Assembly (NCBI GenBank): GCA_021771035.1
Contig: JAETPU010000001.1
Coordinates: 346,680 to 410,679 of the forward strand
Direction of reading: 5' to 3'
DNA length: 64,000 bases
Source: Marvinbryantia formatexigens
GTDB lineage: Bacteria; Bacillota; Clostridia; Oscillospirales; Ruminococcaceae
The stretch's first letter is position 1, and every line of letters begins with the position of its first letter. A program made the translations under genes and the position numbers. Below are positions 43,367 to 52,968 of this stretch, piece by piece. The notes beneath the pieces were generated by a model. It did no database searches, was not told the DNA's origin, and saw nothing but the letters and a program-made list of their open reading frames with translations.

Positions 43367-46300
43367 CTAGTTGGCAGCCGCGGTATCGAAGGCATTCTCC
43401 GCGGCAGAATAGCTGAATGTAAACTCCCAGTCGTGCTGGTTTGTGCCGGAACTGTGCGCAAAGCTGATGGAGATCCCCTCCTGGGATGCCGGCACCAGCG
43501 GCAGAAAATAGTAACTGCCTGGCTGAGGGTTCAGCGCTCCGCCCAATGCTGAATCCATAAGGGTCGTTGTCCCGGAGCCAGAGGTAAAGAAAAACCCCTT
43601 TTTGCTCCCTTTTTCCGTAAAAGGAAACCCCTGCGTCCAGAAAACCCCGAACCCCTCCTTGGGCCAGGCAGGTTCTTTCTCCAGGTAGAACTTCACCCCG
43701 GACAGCCCCAGGGGCTGCGGATAGATACCGGCTTGGATATCCGGCTTTCCCTGCACGCAGTCCAGCGCCGCCGCGGATGTAATGGTGAATTCATATCCCG
43801 AAGCGGTATGTACCCAATTGTAATGAAACACACCCAGCAAATTCTTTCCCTGGGGAGCCTGAGGCACCGATGGCTCCTGGGGCCAGTCTCCGTAGAAATC
43901 CTGTCCCGCTAACATAGGCAGCGGATACTCCCCCTCCAGGGTATGGGGATACGTTTTCGCCCCCTGATAGGCCCACTCCCTGTTGTTCTCATCCGGATTG
44001 AGCCAATCGCAGAGCCCCGAAGCCATCTCTCCATAGGAGCAGCCTTTCACCCCCTGTGGGAGTTCCCCCTCAAAGCTGCCGGAATCCCAGGCATAGCAGT
44101 TGGAAATGCCCGCCGCCTGACTGGGTGCAAAACGGAAATTTTCCTTTCCGCGCAGAACTTCATCCAGCATAGATGCGCTATAGCAATTTTCAACAGTGCC
44201 GTCGCCCTGCACTCTCAGAATAAAGGCGGAGGCCTTTCCCTGGGAATCTCCGGAGCCCAGGCGAAGGCGAGCCGTGGTATAGCAGTTTTCAATGGAACCA
44301 CTGCTGTTTTCCAAGGCAAATGCGGCATTTTCCCGTGTCCGGTAATCTCCCAGAAGGCCATTGGAATAGCATCGTGTAACCGTCCCCTGGTTCACGCCCA
44401 AGAAACCCGCAGCAAAATCCCCGGATACAACGCCCGTAAAGGAACATCCGCTGATGACGCCGGACTGCGTATTTTCCAGGACAAAACCCGCGCCTGTTCC
44501 GCCCGGGCCTGCGGCGATATATCCGTCCGATTCCTCCTTTAGGGCGGCAACAAGGCAATTTTCGATCATTCCGCTGTTTTTCCCCGCAAATCCTGCGGAA
44601 GAACCGGTACCGTTCAGGGAGCAGTTGAGGACCTTACAATTTTTCACACTGCCCTTAACGGAAATTTCTCCGGTAAAAATGCCTGCTTTTTCCCAAGAGC
44701 AGTTCAGGGAACTATCCTCGATCGTCACATTGGACACCCGCGCGTCCACCACCTCAAACAGAGGCACCGAAAGCCCGCTGATGGAATACTGGCCCTGGCC
44801 GTCAAAGAGGGCGTCCGTACGGTAAAACCGGATGGATTCAAAGGTATCGTCCACCATGATGGAATGGGTCTGCAGATAGCAGGAGGTTCCGATGGTGAAG
44901 GGCATGGAAGTGCTCAGGGCACTCAGCTGTGCCTGGGTTCTCACTTGGTAAGGGCAGCCATCCCTTGTTCCCAGGGCCGGGGCATCCGCTTTGCCTGTAA
45001 TGGAGGCGCCAAACAGCATATTGACAGCAAAGGCCTCTCTGGCGTCCCCATAGTCAATTTCCAGCTCTATCCCGCGGCTGCGCTGGCCAAGAAGGCCCAG
45101 GCGCTGCTGCGCGGCGGCTGTAAAGGGAAAGAAACTATACTCCTCACCCTCCAGGATCACCCTGCGTTTTCCGGTTTCCTCAAGGGCTGCAGGCTGCAGT
45201 TCCAGGCTTTCTGTCCCCGCCCGGGCGCGGATTCCAGTGATCTGCGCCAAATTATCGTCCGCCAATAAAATCCCATACCGGGCCATCCGGATATGGGCGC
45301 TGTCTTTTTTATCCAAAGTATCGGCCCGCTGTCCCGCGGCGGTGACAGCATAAATGCCCATAGATGAGTCCCCGTAATCCTCAAAATAGGCCGCCGCACG
45401 GTCCAAAGCCGGACGTTGAGTCTTCATCGGCCAGCTGCCGAAGTGCTCCAGGAAGCCCTGGCTCTTCTCCGCGCCGCGATACAAAGCCGCAAAGGGATAG
45501 GCCTTACCCAGCAGCTCCGCATGGTAGGGGTGGGAGGCCGATTCATCCAGTCCCCTGGGCACAAAGGCCGCCAAGGTTTCCCCAGGCCACTCCTCCAGCT
45601 GGGAATAGGACAGCGCCAGGGCAGGATCGGGGTTTTCCCGTTCCGGGACAGAAGCACCGGTACCCTGGGCCAGATACGCACAGTTCTCCGACTCTCCGGC
45701 ATAAAAGCCATAGGCTTCCGTCCCACGCTGCGCCCCATCCTGCGCATAATAGGTGACAGCGCAGTAACAATTGGAGACCCTCGCAGTGCCATTCAAAAAA
45801 CCACTGGGGATTTTCCCGCTGACAGCGCTGAGGTTTCCCACGGAATAACAGTTTTCTATCTGCGCGCCCTGGCTGTCAGCCAGAAACATGGCGGCATATT
45901 CTGTGGAGCCCGCCAGCTGATCCACCGCCGCATAAGAACTCTGGAAGCTGCTTTGGGAATCCGCTGTTCCCGCAAAGCCTCCAAGGCTGCGTGCGTCCTG
46001 CGCCTGGATGAGCGGAAGCCCAACCTGGCAGTCTGCCGCCGCCGTGCCGGAGACGCTCCCAGCCAGTCCTCCCACCCGGTTTTTTCCCCTGACAAAACAG
46101 GTTGACGCCGCCTGCGTATCGGAAGAATAAACCCGGCAGCCCTGGACATCGGTATTTTGAAGCTGTCCCGCCAGCGCGCCGGCGTCTCCTTCCCCCGTCA
46201 CAGCAGGATCTGCAATGGTAATCTCCCGCAGGCTCCCTAAACCGGCATCCGCCGACTCCGGGCCAAAGGTTTCAAAGAGCCCCGCCGGTCCCGATGAATT

Positions 46301-47434
46301 TACAACCAGGTTTTGAATGGGGAAGCCGTCCCCGTCATAGCTCATCAGAGCGCCGTTGCGAATAGGCGAAAACTCAAGCTCCTCCCCCAGCTGCTCCTGG
46401 ACTGTCCTCCAGTTGATAGCCCGAACCTGCTGGGCCGCTGTTACAGACTCCGTCACCGCAGCGGAGTTCACATCCAAATTTTGAAGATGCCTTGCGCAGG
46501 AGATCCGTACAAGCCCCTCCTGCCGGGAGGCAAACAGGCTGTTCAGCTGCACCTGAGAACTGGATTCCATAAGTATGACGCCCTCGTCCTCCACGGAGCT
46601 GCCCCCTGTACTCTGCAGACGCGCCGTAATTTTCAAATCCGCTCCGGGCGTAATGAGAAAGGAGGTTCCCTCCCCTTTGAAGATATTCCGGAACTGGTCC
46701 GCCTCCTTGAGGGAATCCAGAATCAAAGTCGTAGTACCGTCAATAAGGCTGGGCTTGGGCAGCCGGAAATCCCCCGCCTCAAAAATAACGGCCTGCTCGG
46801 GATCGGTAGCATTCTCCACCGTTACCGACAGTTTGGTGTGCTCTGCATACTCCCGCGCCACTGTAATCTCCAGGCTCAGAACGTTCTCATTTTGTACTGT
46901 AATTTCTGGCGGCGGCAGCTGCTTTATAACGGCGGCGCCCGCATCCGCCCCGCAGTAATAGCCAATCTCCTCCCGCCGGCGGGCCGAAGCATCTTCCCGC
47001 AGCCCAACGGCTTCGTCATAGGAAAAGGCGCGTTCGCAATAATAAGCTTCCCGCACCGTGGCGGTAGCCGGATTAAAACGCAGCAGCCAGTGGCCAGCCA
47101 GTTCCCGCCCCTCCAGGGAGCCCGCAGGCAGCAGCACCTCGGCGGCACTCGAGGAATCCCATAAGTAGTACAATTCCCCATCGGACTTGATTCCGGGAAC
47201 GCTACCGTCTGTCAGGCTTTCCAGAGTTCCGTCCGCCTTCATCCCAGTCAGTGTATTCTGTACCGCAAGGGAAAGCTCCTGGGCATAGCTGTCCAGCTGG
47301 GCCATTTTCAGGTTTTTACGCACGGCTATTACCGAGGGGATCGCCACTGCGGCCAAAATGGCAACCAAAGCCAGAACGATTAGAAGCTCGCTGAGGGTAA
47401 ATCCTTGTTTCCTGACAGTTTGTGCTGAACACAT
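43367..47434 (-). CDS. Giant prepilin-type protein with GLUG-repeat adhesin region (1355 aa)
   Basis: The N-terminus is a perfect prepilin: RKQG then FTLSELLIVLALVAILAAVA (Glu at +5), so PilD should process it into a pilus subunit. Unlike ordinary pilins (100-250 residues) the body is huge. GLUG-type repeats, short strands ending in N-C-Y or related, form two clusters. The first is near residues 450-570 (GGLAGSVSG, QIENCYSVGNL), the second near 945-1150 (GMIENC, GTVTRCYSNG, GSIENCYTTA, GTVENCYSAS). GLUG repeats build extended right-handed beta-helix adhesins. I infer a minor or tip subunit that binds a host or food glycan. ATG follows GGGAGGG; first gene of the leftward operon. Confidence 0.85.
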   Translation of the reverse strand: MCSAQTVRKQGFTLSELLIVLALVAILAAVAIPSVIAVRKNLKMAQLDSYAQELSLAVQNTLTGMKADGTLESLTDGSVPGIKSDGELYYLWDSSSAAEVLLPAGSLEGRELAGHWLLRFNPATATVREAYYCERAFSYDEAVGLREDASARRREEIGYYCGADAGAAVIKQLPPPEITVQNENVLSLEITVAREYAEHTKLSVTVENATDPEQAVIFEAGDFRLPKPSLIDGTTTLILDSLKEADQFRNIFKGEGTSFLITPGADLKITARLQSTGGSSVEDEGVILMESSSQVQLNSLFASRQEGLVRISCARHLQNLDVNSAAVTESVTAAQQVRAINWRTVQEQLGEELEFSPIRNGALMSYDGDGFPIQNLVVNSSGPAGLFETFGPESADAGLGSLREITIADPAVTGEGDAGALAGQLQNTDVQGCRVYSSDTQAASTCFVRGKNRVGGLAGSVSGTAAADCQVGLPLIQAQDARSLGGFAGTADSQSSFQSSYAAVDQLAGSTEYAAMFLADSQGAQIENCYSVGNLSAVSGKIPSGFLNGTARVSNCYCAVTYYAQDGAQRGTEAYGFYAGESENCAYLAQGTGASVPERENPDPALALSYSQLEEWPGETLAAFVPRGLDESASHPYHAELLGKAYPFAALYRGAEKSQGFLEHFGSWPMKTQRPALDRAAAYFEDYGDSSMGIYAVTAAGQRADTLDKKDSAHIRMARYGILLADDNLAQITGIRARAGTESLELQPAALEETGKRRVILEGEEYSFFPFTAAAQQRLGLLGQRSRGIELEIDYGDAREAFAVNMLFGASITGKADAPALGTRDGCPYQVRTQAQLSALSTSMPFTIGTSCYLQTHSIMVDDTFESIRFYRTDALFDGQGQYSISGLSVPLFEVVDARVSNVTIEDSSLNCSWEKAGIFTGEISVKGSVKNCKVLNCSLNGTGSSAGFAGKNSGMIENCLVAALKEESDGYIAAGPGGTGAGFVLENTQSGVISGCSFTGVVSGDFAAGFLGVNQGTVTRCYSNGLLGDYRTRENAAFALENSSGSIENCYTTARLRLGSGDSQGKASAFILRVQGDGTVENCYSASMLDEVLRGKENFRFAPSQAAGISNCYAWDSGSFEGELPQGVKGCSYGEMASGLCDWLNPDENNREWAYQGAKTYPHTLEGEYPLPMLAGQDFYGDWPQEPSVPQAPQGKNLLGVFHYNWVHTASGYEFTITSAAALDCVQGKPDIQAGIYPQPLGLSGVKFYLEKEPAWPKEGFGVFWTQGFPFTEKGSKKGFFFTSGSGTTTLMDSALGGALNPQPGSYYFLPLVPASQEGISISFAHSSGTNQHDWEFTFSYSAAENAFDTAAAN

Positions 47435-47558
47435 ACCGTTCCCTCCCAGATTCCCAGAGGCTGTGCCGCCCCATGGGGACCTTATATTCTCTCAGGTCCG
47501 CCGGAAGCTCAGCAGCTCCGCCCGTTCTGGAGTATTCAAAAATTTATACTTGGTTTCA

Positions 47559-47587
47559 ATAGTAACACACAATCCTGTAAATAGCAA
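47559..47587 (-). promoter_or_regulatory. Probable promoter of the giant-pilin operon
   Basis: On the minus strand TTGCTA, 17-nt spacer, TACTAT, about 125 nt upstream of the start. Confidence 0.5.
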
Positions 47588-47697
47588 TTTATACGTTTTT
47601 GGAGGGAAAAGAAAATCCAAATTATTACTTTTTATATACTTTATCGAATTTTTTTGATAATTAAAAAAATAAATTCGTATATTCTGCCGCAAAACAC

Positions 47698-47726
47698 TTG
47701 ATTGATCCGATTAAGTAGAATAGAAT
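47698..47726 (+). promoter_or_regulatory. Probable promoter of the pil operon
   Basis: TTGATT, 17-nt spacer, TAGAAT, 75 nt before pilB. The short leader holds a hairpin AGGCTTTCC/GGAAAGCCT at 47754-47775. It is too short for a cyclic-di-GMP riboswitch. The whole divergent gap 47435-47800 is AT-rich. Confidence 0.5.
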
Positions 47727-47800
47727 AGACAAATACATACTCAAAAATACGAGAGGCTTTCCCCAGGGAAAGCCTTCCTGATAAAAGAGGGGCGTTAAAG

Positions 47801-49486
47801 ATGGCGTATCAGCGTTTGGGGGACTTGCTAATCTCCAATGGCCTTATTACTGAGCAGCAGCTCAACGAAGCCCTGACAATCCAGAAACAGGTGCAGAAAC
47901 GCCTTGGAACCGTGCTGATTGAATACGGTTTCATCAGTGAACCCCAGTTAATCGAAGCCCTGGAATTACAGCTGGGCGTGGATTTTGTGGATTTGAGCAA
48001 AACGCCTATCGCCCCTGAGATGGCCTCCCTGCTGCCTAAAAATGTAGCCAAACGGCACAATGTAGTCCCCGTTAAAACCGTTAAGGATGAATTGTACCTG
48101 GCAATGAGCGATCCGCTGAACTTTGTGGCGCTGGAGGAAGTCCGCGGCATCACCCATAAGCGTATCGTCCCCATGATCGCCACAGAGGAAGCGGTGGATC
48201 GCGCTATCATCACCCTGTACGGAAACGAGGGCGCCGCAAGGGCCATCGAGGAGATGAAGCGGGATGCGGGATCTGACGCCGACGAGGGCACCTTTTGGGC
48301 ATCCAACCTGGACGATGTCCACTCCGCCCCCACCATCCGGCTGGTAAACTCCGTTATCGAGCGGGCCGCCACCGAACACGCCAGCGACATCCATCTGGAA
48401 CCCCGGGAAACCGAAATGGTGGTTCGTATGCGAGTGGACGGCGTGCTGCGCAATGTGCTCACCATTCCCCGCAATCTGCAGGGCTCTGTTATTTCCCGCC
48501 TGAAGGTAATGGGCGGCATGAACACCTCAGAGCGCAAACTCCCCCAGGACGGCCGCACCAACGTACGTATCCATAAAAGGGACATCGATTTGAGAATTTC
48601 CACCCTCCCCACAATCTTCGGGGAAAAGATGGTCATTCGGCTTTTGGATAAATCCACACAAATTCTCACCCGGGACGGAATTGGGCTCAACGCTGTAAAT
48701 TTGCAGCGGTATGACCGCCTGATGCAGGCGGCCAGCGGCATGATTCTGATAGCCGGGCCCACGGGCTCCGGAAAGTCCTCCACGATGTATACCATGGTGC
48801 GGGAGCTCAACACACAGGAGGTCAACCTGGTGACCCTGGAGGATCCGGTGGAATACCATATCGACGGGGTCAACCAGTGCCAAATCAACGAAAAAACAGG
48901 CATGACCTTCGCCAGCGGCCTGCGTTCCATCCTGCGGCAGGATCCGGATATCATCTCTGTGGGAGAAATCCGGGACGGCGCAACCGCACAAATCGCCATG
49001 CGCGCCGCTATCACCGGCCATCTGGTGCTCTCTACCATCCATACCGGGGACGCTGCGGCCACTTTGGATCGCCTGGCGGACATCGGCGTAGAGCCCTACC
49101 TGACAGCCAGTGCCCTCAAAGGCATTCTGGCCCAGCGCCTGGTACGCAAGATCTGTCCCCAATGCCGGGAGGCGTACACCCCCACTGAGGAGGAACTCCA
49201 GCAGCTTGGCATTGCCCCACGGGAGGGGCTCTCCCTGTACCGCGGAAAAGGCTGCCCCATGTGCTACCACACAGGATACCGGGGACGTACCGGTGTTTTC
49301 GAAATCCTCATCGTGGAACACGAAATGCACCGGATGATTGCCCAGGAGGCCCCGCGGGAGGAATTGATGGCCTGTGCGGTTAAAAACGGATTTGTGCCCC
49401 TCTCCCAGCACTGCCGTGAGTTGGTTCTCACCGGCGTTACCACCGCACAGGAGGCCATCCGCACCATTCATTCCACCCTGGAATGA
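47801..49486 (+). CDS. pilB: Type IV pilus assembly ATPase PilB (GspE family) with MshEN domain
   Basis: The 561-residue hexameric motor powers pilus extension. Two 24-residue MshEN motifs lie at residues 5-28 and 34-57 (RLG..L...G.I...QL..AL..Q), a known cyclic-di-GMP binding pattern. Downstream are Walker A GPTGSGKSS (about 319), the Asp box LEDPVEYHI, Walker B DPDIISVGEIRD, the His box, and a zinc site made of CPQC (about 452) and CPMC (about 485). Length matches PilB. It is first in the rightward pil operon; regulation by cyclic di-GMP is inferred from the motifs. Confidence 0.96.
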   Translation: MAYQRLGDLLISNGLITEQQLNEALTIQKQVQKRLGTVLIEYGFISEPQLIEALELQLGVDFVDLSKTPIAPEMASLLPKNVAKRHNVVPVKTVKDELYLAMSDPLNFVALEEVRGITHKRIVPMIATEEAVDRAIITLYGNEGAARAIEEMKRDAGSDADEGTFWASNLDDVHSAPTIRLVNSVIERAATEHASDIHLEPRETEMVVRMRVDGVLRNVLTIPRNLQGSVISRLKVMGGMNTSERKLPQDGRTNVRIHKRDIDLRISTLPTIFGEKMVIRLLDKSTQILTRDGIGLNAVNLQRYDRLMQAASGMILIAGPTGSGKSSTMYTMVRELNTQEVNLVTLEDPVEYHIDGVNQCQINEKTGMTFASGLRSILRQDPDIISVGEIRDGATAQIAMRAAITGHLVLSTIHTGDAAATLDRLADIGVEPYLTASALKGILAQRLVRKICPQCREAYTPTEEELQQLGIAPREGLSLYRGKGCPMCYHTGYRGRTGVFEILIVEHEMHRMIAQEAPREELMACAVKNGFVPLSQHCRELVLTGVTTAQEAIRTIHSTLE

Positions 49487-49527
49487 GAATCCGCCCAATC
49501 CCAATACAGTGATAACAGGAGTAGATT

Positions 49528-50577
49528 ATGGAACTCGAACAGCTGATACAGCAGGCCGCCGCTCTGGGCGCCTCAGATCTTCATCTTGCCGTTGGGCTGC
49601 CGCCCAAGCTCCGGGTAGACGGCTCCCTGACGGATTTGGAGGGGTACCCCTCCCTCACCGATGAGGACTGCCAGGAACTGGCGGCCTCCCTGACAGGGGA
49701 CCAGGCCCAGCGGCTTATCCGGGGCGGGGAACTGGATTTTTCCCGCACCATAGCGGGCACCAGAATCCGAGGGAACCTCTTTCGGCAGCAGGGGCACCTG
49801 TCCATCGCCCTGCGCCTGCTCAGCGACACGATTCCTGATTTAAATACACTTGGGCTCCCCAGTGCGGCGCTGGAATTTCCCCAACTGAACCGGGGCATCG
49901 TGCTGGTCACCGGCGAGACCGGCTCCGGCAAATCTACCACGCTTGCCGCAGTTCTGCAGCGGATAAACGAGACCCGCCGCAAGCATATCATTACCCTGGA
50001 GGATCCCATCGAATATATTCACACACCCCGGCAGTGCCTGATCAGCCAGCGGGAAATCGGAAGCGATACCGCCAGCTATGCCGACGGGCTGCGGGCTGTT
50101 TTGCGGGAGGATCCCGACATCATCCTAATCGGTGAAATGCGGGATCTCACCACGATAGAAACGGCTCTCACTGCCGCGGAAACCGGCCATCTTGTGTTTG
50201 CAACCCTGCACACCAATTCGGCGGCGGATTCTATCGACCGTATGGTGGATGTATTCCCCCAAGGGCGCCAGCGGCAAATCCGGATGCAGCTCTCCATGAC
50301 TTTGCAGGCGGTGCTTTCCCAGCAGCTTCTGCCCCACCGTGTGAAAGGACGGGTGCTGGCCTGTGAACTTATGGTAGTAAACTCCGCCATCCGCAACCTC
50401 ATCCGAGAGGGGAAAACCCCGCAGATCGCCAACAGCCTGGCGACCTCTGCGGACCAAGGCGGCATCACGATGGATAACTCCATCCTCAGGCTGTACCGCC
50501 AGCGGCTGATCAGCGCTCAAACCGCCTGCGCCGCCGCGCACGACCCGGAACGTATGAAAAAAGCCGCCGTGCTGTAA
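49528..50577 (+). CDS. pilT: Type IV pilus retraction ATPase PilT
   Basis: The 349-residue protein has the PilT N-terminal region (GASDLHLAVGLPPKLRVDG), Walker A GETGSGKST near 130, Asp box LEDPIEYIH, Walker B DPDIILIGEMRD and the PilT signature AAETGHLVFATLHTNSA near 220. It depolymerises the pilus to pull the cell, so this organism should have retractile pili and possibly twitching or DNA uptake. It starts 41 nt after pilB with AGGAG upstream. It is shorter than PilB and lacks the MshEN domain and zinc site, as expected. Confidence 0.95.
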   Translation: MELEQLIQQAAALGASDLHLAVGLPPKLRVDGSLTDLEGYPSLTDEDCQELAASLTGDQAQRLIRGGELDFSRTIAGTRIRGNLFRQQGHLSIALRLLSDTIPDLNTLGLPSAALEFPQLNRGIVLVTGETGSGKSTTLAAVLQRINETRRKHIITLEDPIEYIHTPRQCLISQREIGSDTASYADGLRAVLREDPDIILIGEMRDLTTIETALTAAETGHLVFATLHTNSAADSIDRMVDVFPQGRQRQIRMQLSMTLQAVLSQQLLPHRVKGRVLACELMVVNSAIRNLIREGKTPQIANSLATSADQGGITMDNSILRLYRQRLISAQTACAAAHDPERMKKAAVL

Positions 50578-50640
50578 GCCTCCCCCGTCTTTCAATTCCC
50601 CATAGGGGTTCCCAAACTGTAATCCACTGGAGGCGATAGC

Positions 50641-51852
50641 TTGACTACATTCAAATACAAAGCCATCTCCAAGGACGGCGCTCAGGTTTCCGGCGTCCTG
50701 GATGCCTATGATGAATTCGAGGCAGTTGCCAAAATTAAAGAGGACTGCACCATCATCACAAAAATAGAACCGGTCCCCCAAAAGAGGGAACGGATTGATT
50801 TAAACGAACCCCTCTGGGTCAGCGACAAGGTGCTCTCCCTGGTATCCTCCCAATTCGCCATCCTGCTGCGGGCCGGGCTCCCCATAGCCCGTACGGTGGA
50901 GATTGTGGGCACTCAGGTGGCGGACCGGCTGATGAAAAAAATCCTGCGGCAGGTTGCCCAGGATGTCACCGCGGGCTATTCCCTGGCGCAGAGCTTCGAA
51001 AATCATGGTAAAAAGCTTCCCGCCACCTTTATTGAAACCGTGCGGGCAGGCGAGGAATCCGGCACACTGGAGACCTCCTTTGCCAAACTGGAAGCCTACT
51101 ACCAAAAAACGCATAAAATAAAAACCAAGGTAAAATCCGCTATGGCCTATCCCCTTTTCCTCAGCATTCTGGCGGTAATTGTGGTTGTGATTATCGTCAG
51201 CTTTGTGCTTCCCAATATTATGGGAATGGTCATCAGCGGCAGCGGTGACGTCCCTCTGCCCACAAAAATCCTGCTGGCTGTCACCGGCTTTTTTTCCAGC
51301 TGGTGGTGGCTGCTGGCAATTCTGCTGGTGGGTGTGGTTCTGTTCTGCCAAGTGTTTAAAAAGACGGAGCAGGGACGTACTATATTCTCAAAGCTGGCCT
51401 TAAAGCTCCCTATTCTGGGGAAAATCAACCTGATGAAGGGCTCCTCCCAGTTTGCCAACACCATGTCCACCCTGCTTTCGGCAGGCCTGCCCGTCACCCG
51501 GGCTCTCACTGTAACAGGCCGCGTGATGGACAACTACAGCATGGGCCGGGAGGTGGGCAAGCTCACGGTGGGTGTGGAAGAGGGCAAACGGGTGGGCGAG
51601 GTTCTGCGGGGCGCTCCCTACTTTCCCCCTTTGCTGGTTGAAATGACCGCTGTGGGCGAGGAATCCGGCTCTTTAGAGGAAACCCTGGATACCATCGGCG
51701 CCTACTTTGACAGCGAGGTTGAGACAGCCTCCAACCGGGCGCTCTCCCTCTTGGAGCCCATCATCACGGTGGTGATGGGAATCGTTGTGGGCTTTTTAGT
51801 AATCGCTCTCTATATGCCCATGTTTTCAATGTACAACGGAATTGGGGCATAG
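50641..51852 (+). CDS. pilC: Type IV pilus inner-membrane platform protein PilC (GspF family)
   Basis: The 403-residue protein carries two GspF-type repeats, each with FAILLRAGLPIARTVEI or FANTMSTLLSAGLPVTRAL plus E-ESG motifs (VRAGEESGTLE, AVGEESGSLEE). Membrane segments lie near residues 170-200, 220-245 and 370-395. It anchors PilB/PilT and passes motion to the pilin rod. TTG start with GGAGG 7 nt before it. It is preceded by pilT in the same operon. Confidence 0.93.
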   Translation: MTTFKYKAISKDGAQVSGVLDAYDEFEAVAKIKEDCTIITKIEPVPQKRERIDLNEPLWVSDKVLSLVSSQFAILLRAGLPIARTVEIVGTQVADRLMKKILRQVAQDVTAGYSLAQSFENHGKKLPATFIETVRAGEESGTLETSFAKLEAYYQKTHKIKTKVKSAMAYPLFLSILAVIVVVIIVSFVLPNIMGMVISGSGDVPLPTKILLAVTGFFSSWWWLLAILLVGVVLFCQVFKKTEQGRTIFSKLALKLPILGKINLMKGSSQFANTMSTLLSAGLPVTRALTVTGRVMDNYSMGREVGKLTVGVEEGKRVGEVLRGAPYFPPLLVEMTAVGEESGSLEETLDTIGAYFDSEVETASNRALSLLEPIITVVMGIVVGFLVIALYMPMFSMYNGIGA

Positions 51853-51907
51853 CCTGGGGCGGTTCCGTCGTGGGCAACAAGAACCCCTGTATGTGGAGGA
51901 ATTGGGT

Positions 51908-52318
51908 ATGAAGCGGCAAACACGGCGCTCCCGGCATGGATTCACCCTTGCGGAGCTGCTAATCGTCATCGCGGTTATCGGAATTCTCACGGCCATTGCC
52001 ATCCCTGTCTTTTCCCATCAGCTGGAAGAGGCGCGCCGGGCCGTGGATGAGGCCAACCTGCGCCAAGGAATATCCCTGGCACACTCAGAATATCTCTCCA
52101 GTTCCCGAAAGGATTCCCATAAATACTTTTTTGATCAGAATTCTCAGACAAAAGCGCTCGAGATAGCCACCTTTGAGGTGGACGGCGAAATTTATACCGC
52201 CAGTTCCCCTACCGCCAACCGGATTTGGGGCGCCTCTCAGGAGCATCAGGGCCAGACTATTTATGTACAGATCGGCCCAAATGGCACCATTGAGGCAGCC
52301 GAATGGACGGCCTGGTGA
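51908..52318 (+). CDS. Type IV pilin (first of two tandem paralogues)
   Basis: A 136-residue prepilin: basic leader MKRQTRRSRHG, mature FTLAELLIVIAVIGILTAIA with Glu at +5, then a small head. It shares EYLSSSR...YFF with the next pilin, so the pair arose by duplication. ATG 51908 is chosen because GGAGG lies 9 nt before it; the longer frame overlaps pilC. It is processed by PilD and probably forms, or helps form, the shaft. Confidence 0.9.
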   Translation: MKRQTRRSRHGFTLAELLIVIAVIGILTAIAIPVFSHQLEEARRAVDEANLRQGISLAHSEYLSSSRKDSHKYFFDQNSQTKALEIATFEVDGEIYTASSPTANRIWGASQEHQGQTIYVQIGPNGTIEAAEWTAW

Positions 52319-52387
52319 CACAAAAGGAAATCCGCCGCCGGGAAATCGGCGGATGAATACATACAAAAAGGGAAAGAAGGTTATGTT

Positions 52388-52819
52388 ATGTTCAAACTCA
52401 TGAGCCGTTCCGTGCAGAAGATGAAATCCAAAAAGGGCTTTACCCTGGCGGAGCTGCTGATCGTCATTGCCATCATCGGCATTTTAGTGGCGATTGCGAT
52501 TCCTGTGTTCTCCATGCAGCTCGATAATGCCAGAAAAGGCGTTGACCAGGCCAACGAGCGTACTGCCTCCTCTCAGGCCTACACCGAATACCTCTCCAGT
52601 TCCCGTACCGGTACTGCCGTTTATTTCTTTAACCAGGATGCTAATACCAAAGAAATATCTGTTGCAACAGGCGCTGCGGATGCCAATGGCAAGCCCACGC
52701 TGGCCGCAACCGGTTCCATCCGAGGCCAGTCCTCCGCCAACAAGGACAAGACCATCAAAATCACTCTGGGAGATAACGGAGACATCACCAGCGTAGAGTG
52801 GGTCGCTGTAGGCGGTTGA
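52388..52819 (+). CDS. Type IV pilin, probable major subunit (second paralogue)
   Basis: A 143-residue prepilin, leader ending KMKSKKG, mature FTLAELLIVIAIIGILVAIA with Glu at +5. The head contains AYTEYLSSSRTGTAVYFFNQD, matching the first pilin. The lack of Cys in the head is usual for many Gram-positive pilins. A GC-rich hairpin right behind it could limit read-through into pilD and raise pilin dosage, as expected for a major subunit; that role is inferred. Confidence 0.9.
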   Translation: MFKLMSRSVQKMKSKKGFTLAELLIVIAIIGILVAIAIPVFSMQLDNARKGVDQANERTASSQAYTEYLSSSRTGTAVYFFNQDANTKEISVATGAADANGKPTLAATGSIRGQSSANKDKTIKITLGDNGDITSVEWVAVGG

Positions 52820-52890
52820 TCTCTTTCATTTTCCATTTCCCACAGGTATTGCGGCGTTAGCCGCCCCTCCTCTGCCCTGAGCGGAGGCTG

Positions 52891-52927
52891 GGGCGGGGAG
52901 CCTTTGCCCCGGAAAAGCTCCCCGCCC
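52891..52927 (+). terminator. GC-rich hairpin between pilin and pilD, possible attenuator
   Basis: GGGCGGGGAGC (52891-52901) pairs over 11 bp with GCTCCCCGCCC (52917-52927), and a TTTTTT run follows 14 nt later. It probably causes partial termination or protects the pilin mRNA. Confidence 0.5.
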
Positions 52928-52968
52928 GTGCCCCCACTCCATTTTTTCTGAGAAAGGAAGCGGCTTTT

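Noticed and set aside
47435..47800. Cyclic-di-GMP riboswitch upstream of the pilus operons
   Set aside because: Neither strand has the conserved GEMM core sequences, and the leader after the likely pilB promoter is under 80 nt, too short for such a riboswitch.
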